Source: AV40 sp038230255 (lineage in GTDB: Bacteria > Verrucomicrobiota > Verrucomicrobiia > Chthoniobacterales > UBA10450). Taken from it: a stretch of 64,000 bases of DNA. This document shows, piece by piece, positions 50,774 through 58,371 of this stretch. Within the stretch, counting starts at the first letter, position 1; the number at the start of each line of letters is the position of its first letter. The translations under genes and the position numbers were made by a program. Where the stretch lies: assembly GCA_038230255.1 (NCBI GenBank), contig JBBRNP010000001.1, positions 124,001 through 188,000 on the forward strand, in the 5' to 3' direction. A model generated the notes under the pieces. It was not told the origin of the DNA, made no database searches, and saw only the letters and a list, made by a program, of their open reading frames with translations.

Positions 50774-51946
50774 TCAACGGCCCGGCATCATTTCCAAAAG
50801 GACACCTTTAAAGTATTCGGTTTCCGGAATTGTTGGCAGAACCGGATGATCGAGCGCTTGTTCGAACCGGCGCAACCTTCTCGCCGAACGTCGCGCATCC
50901 ACCAGCGCCTCCGCGATTGTTTGCCCAAAGGCAGTGTCGCTCACGTGATGCGAGCAGGAGAACGTCGCGAGCAGCCCATCTTTCGAAAGCAGCTTAAACG
51001 CGCGCACGTGCAGTTCGCGATAACCGCGCAGCGCGTCGCTGAGTCCGCTTTTCGTTTTCGTAAACGATGGTGGATCGAGAATGATCAAATCGTATTCGGC
51101 TTCGGCTTTTTCAGCGCCGCGCAAAAACGCAAAGACGTCTTGTTCGATCCAGCGCACTTTGAGTCCATTTCTTTCCGCATTCTGTTTCCCGGCGGCGACG
51201 TTTTCCGAGTTTTCTTCAACTGCGGCAATGTCCGCGGCGCCGGCTCGAGCACAGGCGAGCGCGAATGCCCCTTGATTGGCAAAACAATCGAGCACCCGCC
51301 GATTCGCCGCAGGATTTGCAACCAGCGGATAATTCGGCAGTTGATCGAGGTAAAACCCGGTTTTTTGCGCGTGCAAAAGATCGACATCGAACTTTAAGCC
51401 GCCGACTTCGATTTCGATCGGCCCTGCCGGAGCGACGCCCTCCAGGACGCCCGTAATCAGTTCGAGTCCTTCCGCCTTCCGTACCGGCGAATCGTTTCGC
51501 TCGAGAATGGTCGCGCCGCCGAAAAGATCGCCCACCGCCTTCACGATCAGATCTTTCCGAGAGTCCATCGCCAGCGTGAGCGTTTGCAAGATGAAGTAAT
51601 CACCGTAGCGATCGATAATTACGCCCGGTAAACCGTCGCTCTCGCTCCAGACCAGGCGGCGCAGCTTCGAATCGATGTTCCGCCGGTCACGATACTCGGA
51701 CGCCTGCGCGATCCGGCGTTTGAAGAAATCCAAATCGAGGTCCTGTCGTTGCCGCGAGAATCGGCGGGCGACGATTTGCGATTTCGAATTGTAAATCGCG
51801 CTCCCGATTAAACGGTCGCGCCCGTCCTTGAGCGAGATCACGTCGCCGTCCGAGGGGTCTCCGAAAATTTTCAGGACTTCGCTGGAAAAGACCCAGTCGT
51901 GTCCGTGAAGAATTCGCGCGCGGGGTTTGACGATTAATCCGGCCAT
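50774..51946 (-). CDS. RlmI-like class I SAM-dependent rRNA (cytosine-C5) methyltransferase
   Basis: 390 residues from ATG 51946. An N-terminal PUA domain (GLIVKPRARILHGHDWVFSSE), an RlmI-type middle domain (GLPGVIIDRYGDYFILQ), and a Rossmann methyltransferase domain with VLDCFANQGAFALACARAG, AVEENSENVAAGKQNAERN and LIILDPPSFTKTKSG. RlmI makes m5C1962 in 23S rRNA; the target here is inferred. It is divergent from purC with only 15 bp between start codons. Confidence 0.88.
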   Translation of the reverse strand: MAGLIVKPRARILHGHDWVFSSEVLKIFGDPSDGDVISLKDGRDRLIGSAIYNSKSQIVARRFSRQRQDLDLDFFKRRIAQASEYRDRRNIDSKLRRLVWSESDGLPGVIIDRYGDYFILQTLTLAMDSRKDLIVKAVGDLFGGATILERNDSPVRKAEGLELITGVLEGVAPAGPIEIEVGGLKFDVDLLHAQKTGFYLDQLPNYPLVANPAANRRVLDCFANQGAFALACARAGAADIAAVEENSENVAAGKQNAERNGLKVRWIEQDVFAFLRGAEKAEAEYDLIILDPPSFTKTKSGLSDALRGYRELHVRAFKLLSKDGLLATFSCSHHVSDTAFGQTIAEALVDARRSARRLRRFEQALDHPVLPTIPETEYFKGVLLEMMPGR

Positions 51947-51961
51947 GGCGATGAATGATAA

Positions 51962-52855
51962 ATGCAAAACGACGCACAATCGATTGTCGATCTTCCCGGT
52001 GTTCAAAAACTGCGCAGCGGCAAGGTCCGCGAGGTTTTCGATCTCGGCGACAACCTCCTCTTTGTCGCGACCGATCGGATCTCGGCGTTCGACGTGATTC
52101 TACCCGACCCGATCCCGAAAAAGGGCGCGGTCTTGAATCAGCTTTCCGTGTTTTGGTTTAACCGGTTTGGCAAGATCGACAATCACTTCGTCGCCTCGGA
52201 TTTCGATTTCTTTCCAAAACAATTGCGGCCTTTTCGCGAGCAACTCGAAGGCCGCGCGATGATCGTAAAGAAAACGCAGCCGCTGGCGGTTGAGTGCGTC
52301 GTGCGCGGTTATCTGGCCGGCTCCGGTTGGAAGGAATATCAGGAATCGCAAAGCGTTTGCGGAATCAAATTGCCCGGTGGCCTGAAGCTGGGGTCGCAAT
52401 TGCCGGAACCGATCTTCACGCCTGCGACCAAAGCCGAAACCGGTCATGACGAGAACATCGACATGAAACAATGCGCGGAGATTCTCGGCCAGGAAACGGC
52501 CGATCGCGTCAAAGATTTGAGTCTGCAAATTTACTCGGCTGGTCGCGATCACGCCGGCAAGCGGGGGATTATCGTGGCCGACACCAAGTTCGAATTCGGC
52601 ACAATCGATGACAGACTGTTGCTGATCGATGAGGTCCTGACGCCGGATTCGTCGCGCTTTTGGCCGGCGGATCATTATGTCGTTGGCCAAAGCCCGCCGA
52701 GTTTCGATAAGCAATTCGTCCGCGATTATCTTGAGACGCTCGATTGGGACAAAACACCGCCGGGGCCCCAATTGCCGGGCGATGTGGTTGCCCGCACCGC
52801 GTCGAAATATGTCGAGGCGTTTGAGAAATTAACCGGGGACAAGCTGAAACTTTGA
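51962..52855 (+). CDS. purC: SAICAR synthetase
   Basis: 297 residues. Purine-synthesis ligase adding aspartate to CAIR. Characteristic segments: LRSGKVREVFDLGDNLLFVATDRISAFDV is the usual N-terminal nucleotide-binding part, then ECVVRGYLAGSGWKEY and GIIVADTKFEFG. The length suits the long, yeast-like PurC form rather than the short E. coli form. Two copies of the iterated decamer lie in it, one at codons 8-11. Confidence 0.96.
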   Translation: MQNDAQSIVDLPGVQKLRSGKVREVFDLGDNLLFVATDRISAFDVILPDPIPKKGAVLNQLSVFWFNRFGKIDNHFVASDFDFFPKQLRPFREQLEGRAMIVKKTQPLAVECVVRGYLAGSGWKEYQESQSVCGIKLPGGLKLGSQLPEPIFTPATKAETGHDENIDMKQCAEILGQETADRVKDLSLQIYSAGRDHAGKRGIIVADTKFEFGTIDDRLLLIDEVLTPDSSRFWPADHYVVGQSPPSFDKQFVRDYLETLDWDKTPPGPQLPGDVVARTASKYVEAFEKLTGDKLKL

Positions 52856-52857
52856 AC

Positions 52858-52917
52858 TGGAGGGACACGCGCTGTCGTGTCCCAAATGTTGAGGCGCCGA
52901 CAGCGCGGCGCCCTCCA
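52858..52917. repeat. Double-hairpin palindromic element (TGGAGGGAC family)
   Basis: 60 bp. Outer TGGAGGG/CCCTCCA, first hairpin GGGACACG/CGTGTCCC with 6-nt loop, second hairpin GGCGCC/GGCGCC. It fills the whole gap between the convergent ends of purC (3 bp away) and mdh (2 bp away), so it may also serve as a bidirectional terminator. Confidence 0.9.
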
Positions 52918-52919
52918 AG

Positions 52920-53903
52920 TTATTTCAGCAGCTCGCTCACCAGCGACTTCTCTTCCTTCAGCTCGGCGACCGATTTGTCGATTTTTTCCCGGCTGAAGTC
53001 GTTGATTGGCAGTTTCTGCACGATCTCCCATTTGCCGCCGCGGACGCGCAATGGAAAGGACGAGATCAAATCTTTCTCGACGCCGTAACTTCCGTCGGAA
53101 CAAATCGCGACGCTGTGCCAATCATCACGCGCCGTGTCGTTGGTGAGAAATCGAACGGTATCGACAACCGCGTTCGCGGCCGAACCGGCCGATGATAGCC
53201 CGCGCGCCTTGATAATGGCCGCGCCGCGTTGTTGGACCGCGGCGATAAAATCTTCTTTCAGCCATTTCTCGTCGCCGATGACTTCGTTCGCCGGCTTGTT
53301 GTCGATCTTGGCGTTGTAGAAATCCGGGTATTGGGTGGACGAGTGGTTGCCCCAGATCGTCATGTTCGTTACCCGCGTAATTTCGACGCCGGCCTTGTGC
53401 GCTAATTGCGCCCGGGCCCGGTTTTCGTCCAACCGCGTCATGGCAAACCAGCGATGCCGCGGAATTTCTTTGGCGTTGTTCATCGCGATCAAGCAGTTCG
53501 TGTTGCACGGGTTTCCGATCACAAGGACACGCACGTCGGCGGAAGCGTTTCGTTCGATTGCCTGACCTTGTCCGACAAAAATCTTGCCATTGATGCCAAG
53601 AAGATCTTTTCGCTCCATCCCGGCCTTGCGCGGAACACTGCCAACGAGCAGCGCCCAATTGACGTCGCGAAATCCTTCGTCGAGATCGCCCGTGGGCACG
53701 ATCGATTGCAGCAAGGGGAATGCACAGTCGTGCAATTCCATCACCACGCCTTCGAGCGCGCCGAGCGCGGCGGGGATCTCAATCAGATGCAACGCAACCG
53801 GTTGATCGGTGCCGAACATTTCACCGGACGCGATGCGAAAGAGGAGCGAGTAGCCGATCTGACCAGCGGCGCCGGTGACAGCGACTTTAATCGGAGACTT
53901 CAT
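52920..53903 (-). CDS. mdh: Malate dehydrogenase
   Basis: 327 residues, group of NAD-dependent MDHs related to the cytosolic eukaryotic form. Nucleotide-binding VAVTGAAGQIGYSLLFRIA, substrate-binding SVPRKAGMERKDLLGING, VLVIGNPCNTNCLIAMNN and the catalytic His in MTIWGNHSSTQYPDF. It oxidises malate to oxaloacetate in the TCA cycle. It lies downstream of malQ on the same strand with a repeat pair between. Confidence 0.96.
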   Translation of the reverse strand: MKSPIKVAVTGAAGQIGYSLLFRIASGEMFGTDQPVALHLIEIPAALGALEGVVMELHDCAFPLLQSIVPTGDLDEGFRDVNWALLVGSVPRKAGMERKDLLGINGKIFVGQGQAIERNASADVRVLVIGNPCNTNCLIAMNNAKEIPRHRWFAMTRLDENRARAQLAHKAGVEITRVTNMTIWGNHSSTQYPDFYNAKIDNKPANEVIGDEKWLKEDFIAAVQQRGAAIIKARGLSSAGSAANAVVDTVRFLTNDTARDDWHSVAICSDGSYGVEKDLISSFPLRVRGGKWEIVQKLPINDFSREKIDKSVAELKEEKSLVSELLK

Positions 53904-53915
53904 ACAGATTTCCTT

Positions 53916-54017
53916 GCCACAGATTTACACAGATGAAACACAGAATTTTTTATTCGAACGCAATACCGATGAGAAACGATTTCCGAATCTGTGACAATCT
54001 GTGTTCGTCTGTGGCTA
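53916..54017. repeat. Inverted pair of CACAGAT-type repeats without a gene between
   Basis: The left arm 53916-53945 (GCCACAGATTTACACAGATG and following) and right arm 53986-54017 (inverted, with GTGACAATCTGTG and CGTCTGTGGC) share most positions. The 40-bp spacer has no coding content. The right arm includes the malQ stop codon. The arms resemble those framing the GxxExxY gene at 55.8-56.2 kb. Confidence 0.8.
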
Positions 54018-55775
54018 AATTCTGCCGCTTTTCTCAAGGAGCTGACGAATCAACTGCATCCGCTTTCGCTCTTTTGGGCTCGAGCGCAGCTGCGACACGC
54101 TTCGTTGCATTCGGCGGACCCAGTTCGAGCTCGCCGCGGTGCCGGGAATGTTGAAACGATATTTTCGCGCGAGTAAATCGGTAATCATCACGATCGCGAT
54201 CCACGATTCGCTTTTGAAAAGCGCTTCCATCATCGCGGGATAAAAGTCGCGCTCGAACTCGATCTGCTCGCTCCTGGGGGCGAATCCGATGAAGGTCGCA
54301 ATTTTTTCGAGTTCGGCCCGCGCCTGCTCGGATGCCTGCCGCGCCGTAGCATCGCGAAGGTGGGTCGATGCTGGATGTTCGAATGCTTCCTCCCATAACG
54401 CGCGCATCGGTTTGTGGTCGTGCGTTGCGTAAGTGGCGACGGAAAGTCGCTCGTATTCGGCTCCCGGGGTGACGCGACCATGATAAAATTCCCACTGCGG
54501 AATTTTGAACCCGGCCACACCTAACGAACGCAAACTCGGCCGGACGTAATCGGGCACGGTGCCGAGGTCTTCGCCGATCACGCGCGCATCACCGGATTCC
54601 TCAAGCACGGCACGAAGGTTATTTTCACCTTCCTGTCGATTCGCTTCGCAGTGGTCCGGGTTTGAATCATCGCGGGGGTGAAAATGCGGCGCCCGGCCGC
54701 CGGTTCGCTCGAGCATTTGGCTCCATTCCAGCGGTAGAAATTTTTTGTTCTGCTGCGGACGCCAGGGGAACGCGTAAATGCGATAGAAACCCAGAACATG
54801 GTCGATCCGAAAAAGGTGAAAGCTGCGTCGGATGCTGCGGACCCTTTGCCGCCACCAATCGAAATTCCGGTGACGCATCATGTCCCAGTGAAAAATCGGG
54901 ATTCCCCAATTCTGTCCCCATTTCTGGGTGAACCGGTCGTCCTTAAAATGGGATTCCGGCGGTGCGCCTCCACACCAATCATGTGCAAATTCATCCGGCC
55001 GCGCGAAAACGTCAGCGCTGTAGTAGCTGACGCCGAATGGAATATCGCCCATCAGCGCTACGCCGCGCTCATCGGCATACGACTTGATGGCCGACCATTG
55101 CTCGTTCGCGATCCACTGAACGTAACGGAAAAGATTTTCGCGATCGTGGAAGCGTTTTTTCTTTTCGGGCGACTGTTGCTCAAGCCAGGCCCGCGCCGAT
55201 TCGATGCGTTGATGCTCTGACGCCCATTTGTCCCACGCTTCGCTCTCGCTGTTCTCTTCCACAAGCGCGCGGAAGAATACATAGTCATCGAGCCACGCCG
55301 ACTGCTCGCTACAGAAATTCCGAAACTTCGATTGCCTGTCCGCCGTAGCCTCAGCGGAGGAGGGTTGATCTTGCGACGCGTGCGCATAGAAGTTTGCGAA
55401 CGCTTTCTCGAGCAAACGGCGTTTCAGTTTTTTGACCGCGCCGTATTTGACCGCGCCGTGGCGAAGTTTCGTAAGATCGACCTCGGCGAGCGCGGACTCG
55501 TAATCCTCACGCGTTAGATCTTCGGGCGAACCGGGCGCCAGATGGAGCGTGGTCGGCTCGATCGCGATCGCGCTGATCGCGTTGTAGGGGCTGTTATCGC
55601 CGCCCATCTCATTAATCGGCAAAAGCTGGACGAGCTTGAATCCGATTTCGGCGGCCCAATCAATGAACTCGCGCAAGACCGCGACGTCGCCGATCCCGAG
55701 ATCGTTTTCGCTGCGCAGTCCAGAAAGCGGCGCAAGAATCCCGGCAATTTTCTTCTCCGGCGATAATTCCATCAA
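54015..55775 (-). CDS. malQ: 4-alpha-glucanotransferase (amylomaltase)
   Basis: 586 residues, GH77. N-terminal GILAPLSGLRSENDLGIGD and LVQLLPINEMGGDNSPYNAISAIAIEP; catalytic-barrel segments FRIDHVLGFYRIYAFP (nucleophile Asp), ARVIGEDLGTVPDYVRPSLR (acid Glu) and ATYATHDHKPMRALWEEAFE (stabilising Asp). It rearranges maltodextrins and glycogen breakdown products. A short repeat-derived peptide (QPSSAEATADRQ) interrupts a variable helical region near residue 140. Its stop lies inside a palindromic repeat. Confidence 0.93.
   Translation of the reverse strand: MMELSPEKKIAGILAPLSGLRSENDLGIGDVAVLREFIDWAAEIGFKLVQLLPINEMGGDNSPYNAISAIAIEPTTLHLAPGSPEDLTREDYESALAEVDLTKLRHGAVKYGAVKKLKRRLLEKAFANFYAHASQDQPSSAEATADRQSKFRNFCSEQSAWLDDYVFFRALVEENSESEAWDKWASEHQRIESARAWLEQQSPEKKKRFHDRENLFRYVQWIANEQWSAIKSYADERGVALMGDIPFGVSYYSADVFARPDEFAHDWCGGAPPESHFKDDRFTQKWGQNWGIPIFHWDMMRHRNFDWWRQRVRSIRRSFHLFRIDHVLGFYRIYAFPWRPQQNKKFLPLEWSQMLERTGGRAPHFHPRDDSNPDHCEANRQEGENNLRAVLEESGDARVIGEDLGTVPDYVRPSLRSLGVAGFKIPQWEFYHGRVTPGAEYERLSVATYATHDHKPMRALWEEAFEHPASTHLRDATARQASEQARAELEKIATFIGFAPRSEQIEFERDFYPAMMEALFKSESWIAIVMITDLLARKYRFNIPGTAASSNWVRRMQRSVSQLRSSPKERKRMQLIRQLLEKSGRI
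55335..55366. repeat. Short palindromic repeat inside malQ (candidate)
   Basis: The core TCCGC/GCGGA (10-nt loop CGTAGCCTCA) with GC-rich flanks encodes the peptide PSSAEATADRQ on the minus strand. The same peptide-coding repeat is familiar from proteins of related environmental bacteria (recollection, not checked). It adds about 12 codons in frame to a linker of MalQ. Confidence 0.5.
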
Positions 55776-55784
55776 TCCCTTTCA

Positions 55785-55814
55785 GCCACAGATCAACACA
55801 GATGAAACACAGAT
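55785..55814. repeat. Left inverted repeat framing the GxxExxY gene
   Basis: 30 bp made of three CACAGAT-like units (GCCACAGAT, CAACACAGAT, GAAACACAGAT). It ends 1 bp before the GxxExxY stop codon and pairs with the inverted copy at 56212-56246. Confidence 0.82.
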
Positions 55815-55815
55815 G

Positions 55816-56211
55816 TCAGAAAATAAGACGCCTGAACTCCACTTTGCGTCGACCAAAATTTAATAACACTCCGACCTTCAGGCTGGTTGCTTTCAGTTCA
55901 TTCAGAAGCTGGGCTTCATCGCGCTTGTCATATTGCGGTGAGACTTTGATCTCTACGGCGACGCAATTATCGACAATCAAGTCCGCGTCATAATCGCCAA
56001 CTATCGCGCCTTTATATTGGACCTGGATTCGCTTCTCGATTTCGGCAATCGCGCCACGTCGAAGTAATTCCACTTGCATTGCGCGCTGATAGACACGCTC
56101 TAGAAATCCGTAACCAAGATGATTATAAACCTCGAAGGCTGCTCCAATGATCGCCTCGGTCGTTTCCTTGTGTGGAAACAATGTTTCGTCCTCTTTGCTG
56201 ACTTCAAGCAT
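55816..56211 (-). CDS. GxxExxY-family protein (PD-(D/E)XK nuclease fold)
   Basis: 131 residues. The name-giving motif is GYGFLERVYQ (GFLERVY) with preceding EAIIGAAFEVYNHLG. The nuclease-fold core is seen as DYDADLIVDNCVAVEIKV, giving D...E-x-K, followed by LLNELKATSLKVGVLLNFG. Biochemical function is unknown in the family. The gene is exactly enclosed by inverted CACAGAT-type repeats, between malQ and the helicase, so it looks like an inserted unit. The ATG at 56211 adjoins the right repeat. Confidence 0.88.
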   Translation of the reverse strand: MLEVSKEDETLFPHKETTEAIIGAAFEVYNHLGYGFLERVYQRAMQVELLRRGAIAEIEKRIQVQYKGAIVGDYDADLIVDNCVAVEIKVSPQYDKRDEAQLLNELKATSLKVGVLLNFGRRKVEFRRLIF

Positions 56212-56246
56212 CTGTTATCTGTGCCGATCTGTGTAAATCTGTGGCC
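56212..56246. repeat. Right inverted repeat framing the GxxExxY gene
   Basis: About 35 bp, inverted relative to 55785-55814, built of ATCTGTG units (TGTTATCTGTG, CCGATCTGTG, TAAATCTGTGG). It begins directly upstream of the GxxExxY start codon and ends 4 bp before the helicase stop codon. Confidence 0.82.
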
Positions 56247-56250
56247 GTTT

Positions 56251-58251
56251 TCAGCCCTTTTGCACCTGCCAGTCTTCGACGAGTTTGTTCGGAATTTCTT
56301 TCAAGAATCGCGACGGCCGCTGAAAAACGTCGCCGTAGCCGCCGGTCAAACGCATATGCGGATAAGTCAGATAAAGCTCATCCTTGGCCCGCGTGATCGC
56401 GACGTAAAACAAACGCCGTTCTTCTTCCAAATCTTTCCGCTGATCCAGTGAGCGGCTGCTCGGAAACATTCCGTCGGTCAGCCAGATCACGAATACGGTG
56501 TGAAACTCGAGTCCTTTTGCTTGGTGAACAGTCGAAAGATTGACCGCCTCTTTGTCGCCGGCCTGATTCGGGGCCGCTTCCGCGTCGACGTTGCTGATCA
56601 GCGCCAGCTGCGACAAAAATTCATTCAGATCTTTGAACTGGCGCGCGAACGCGGCCAGCTGGTTTAAATCTTCCCGCCGCAGCTCGTAGTTGGTGAAATT
56701 CACCTTTGCGTAATCGTCGTAGATCGCTTCGACCACCGAGGTGATCATTTCCGATGGCGGGTTCGGTTGCCCGCCGGGCGCGATTTCGTCGAGCGTGTGG
56801 GCAAGTTGGGTCCAATGTTTCTTCGATTTCGCGCTTACGTTCATTGGCAATAAACGTTCGCTCCACGAAGTAATCTCACCGCGCTCGTTCAACGAGTTGT
56901 CCCACGCGTTCCAAAGATTTTCCGCACTCCGATTTCCAATGCCGGGCAGCAATTTCACCATTCGTTTGAACGCGACTTCATCGCGCGGATTGGCGACGAG
57001 ACGGATGAACGAGATCACGTCCTTGATGTGCGCCTGTTCGAAAAAGCGAATACCGCTGGTAATCTGGTAGGGGATGCCACGGCGCGACAGCTCCAACTGC
57101 AATTCGAGTGCGTGATAATGTGCCCGATAGAGCACCGCGATCTCGTTAAGATCGACATTTTCATCGCGCAATTCGAGAATGCGTTGCGCAACGAACTGCG
57201 CCTGTTCGCTCCCGTCATTTAACGCGACGATGGCCGGCCGGACTGAATTCGATTCGCGGACCGGCTGCAGATTTTTCCGGAACTGGTCGACATTTACGGT
57301 GATCGCGGCATTGGCGACTTGAAGGATTTCCGGAACGCTCCGGTAATTCATCTCGATCTTAAAAACTTTCGCGTCCGGGTAACGTTTCGGAAATTCGAGA
57401 ATGTTTTGGAAGTTGGCGCCGCGCCACGAGTAGATCGATTGAGCGTCGTCACCTACCACCATGACGTTGCGATGCTCGCTGGCGAGCAGATCGATCAAAT
57501 CGGCCTGGATCTTGTTCGTGTCCTGATATTCGTCGACCAGGATGAATTGAAATTGTCGCCGATAAAATGAGGCGATGTTCTCGTGCTTTTGGAGCATCGA
57601 TAACGTCTTCTCGAGCAAATCATCGAAGTCGACCGAGTTAGTCGCCTTTTTCTTTTTCTCGTAACGCGCGTGAACGTCCGTGATCTTCTCGAGCAACGGC
57701 AGGAAATAGGGAAATTTCTCCGCGAGCAGTTCTTCCAGCGGTGTCTCGGTGTTGACCACGAAGCTGAAAATTTCCGCGAGCACATCGCCCTTTGGGAAAC
57801 GGATTTCCTTCGGATCGATCCCTGCACTCGCGACCACGGTGTTGATCAAATCTTTCTGGTCTTCGCGGTCCATGATGGTGAAGCCGCTGTTGTATCCGAG
57901 CGCGCTGCCGTGACGGCGCAACATTCGGTTCCCAACGGAATGAAACGTGCCGCCCCAAATTCCGCTCGCGTCGATCGGTAATAGGTTCGCCACCCGGTCG
58001 AGCATTTGTCGCGCAGCCTTGTTAGTGAATGTGAGCAGCAAAATATTTCGCGGATCGATCCCGTTCTCGAGCAGGTAAGCGACGCGATAGGTTAGGGTGC
58101 GGGTTTTGCCTGAACCGGCGCCGGCGATGATCAACTGCGGTCCCGGCTGCGCGGTGACGGCCGCAAGCTGCTGCTCATTCAGCTCTGCCGCGTAATCGAT
58201 ATGGATCGATGTCGATCTTGGCGGCCGTTGCAGGGTGTATTGGCGCGACAT
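56251..58251 (-). CDS. UvrD/PcrA/Rep-family superfamily 1 DNA helicase
   Basis: 666 residues. All SF1A motifs are present: Q motif LNEQQLAAV, Walker A AGAGSGKTRTLT, TFTNKAARQM, DEYQDTN, GDDAQSIYSWRGAN, YRS region IEMNYRSV, VHQAKGLEFHTVF and VAITRAKDELYLT. These are 3'-5' helicases/translocases in repair and replication restart. Length and motifs fit PcrA/UvrD, but without trees the exact member is open. The motif copy at 58210 is read as R-S-T near the N-terminus. Confidence 0.93.
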   Translation of the reverse strand: MSRQYTLQRPPRSTSIHIDYAAELNEQQLAAVTAQPGPQLIIAGAGSGKTRTLTYRVAYLLENGIDPRNILLLTFTNKAARQMLDRVANLLPIDASGIWGGTFHSVGNRMLRRHGSALGYNSGFTIMDREDQKDLINTVVASAGIDPKEIRFPKGDVLAEIFSFVVNTETPLEELLAEKFPYFLPLLEKITDVHARYEKKKKATNSVDFDDLLEKTLSMLQKHENIASFYRRQFQFILVDEYQDTNKIQADLIDLLASEHRNVMVVGDDAQSIYSWRGANFQNILEFPKRYPDAKVFKIEMNYRSVPEILQVANAAITVNVDQFRKNLQPVRESNSVRPAIVALNDGSEQAQFVAQRILELRDENVDLNEIAVLYRAHYHALELQLELSRRGIPYQITSGIRFFEQAHIKDVISFIRLVANPRDEVAFKRMVKLLPGIGNRSAENLWNAWDNSLNERGEITSWSERLLPMNVSAKSKKHWTQLAHTLDEIAPGGQPNPPSEMITSVVEAIYDDYAKVNFTNYELRREDLNQLAAFARQFKDLNEFLSQLALISNVDAEAAPNQAGDKEAVNLSTVHQAKGLEFHTVFVIWLTDGMFPSSRSLDQRKDLEEERRLFYVAITRAKDELYLTYPHMRLTGGYGDVFQRPSRFLKEIPNKLVEDWQVQKG

Positions 58252-58295
58252 GGAGCGTTACGCTGCTGTCAGCACGTTCGCTCTTCAACGGAAAT

Positions 58296-58364
58296 GTTGT
58301 AGCTGCCGATGTCCTCATCGGCAGTTATATTGGGCCTGCCGCCAGAGACGGCGGCAGCTACAAC
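58296..58364. repeat. Double-hairpin palindromic element (GTTGTAG family)
   Basis: 69 bp bounded by GTTGTAG and CTACAAC. First hairpin CTGCCGATG/CATCGGCAG (4-nt loop), second CTGCCGCC/GGCGGCAG (6-nt loop). Located in the 120-bp gap between the pbpC stop and the helicase start; the right half recurs at 44563-44591. Confidence 0.88.
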
Positions 58365-58371
58365 CCGCAGC

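Noticed and set aside
50565..50777. 70-codon minus-strand frame before the coiled-coil gene
   Set aside because: It consists of the palindromic repeat at 50649-50755 and is not protein-like.
47709..58364. Repeats as a CRISPR array
   Set aside because: The repeats are dispersed single palindromes, not regularly spaced direct repeats, and no cas gene is present.
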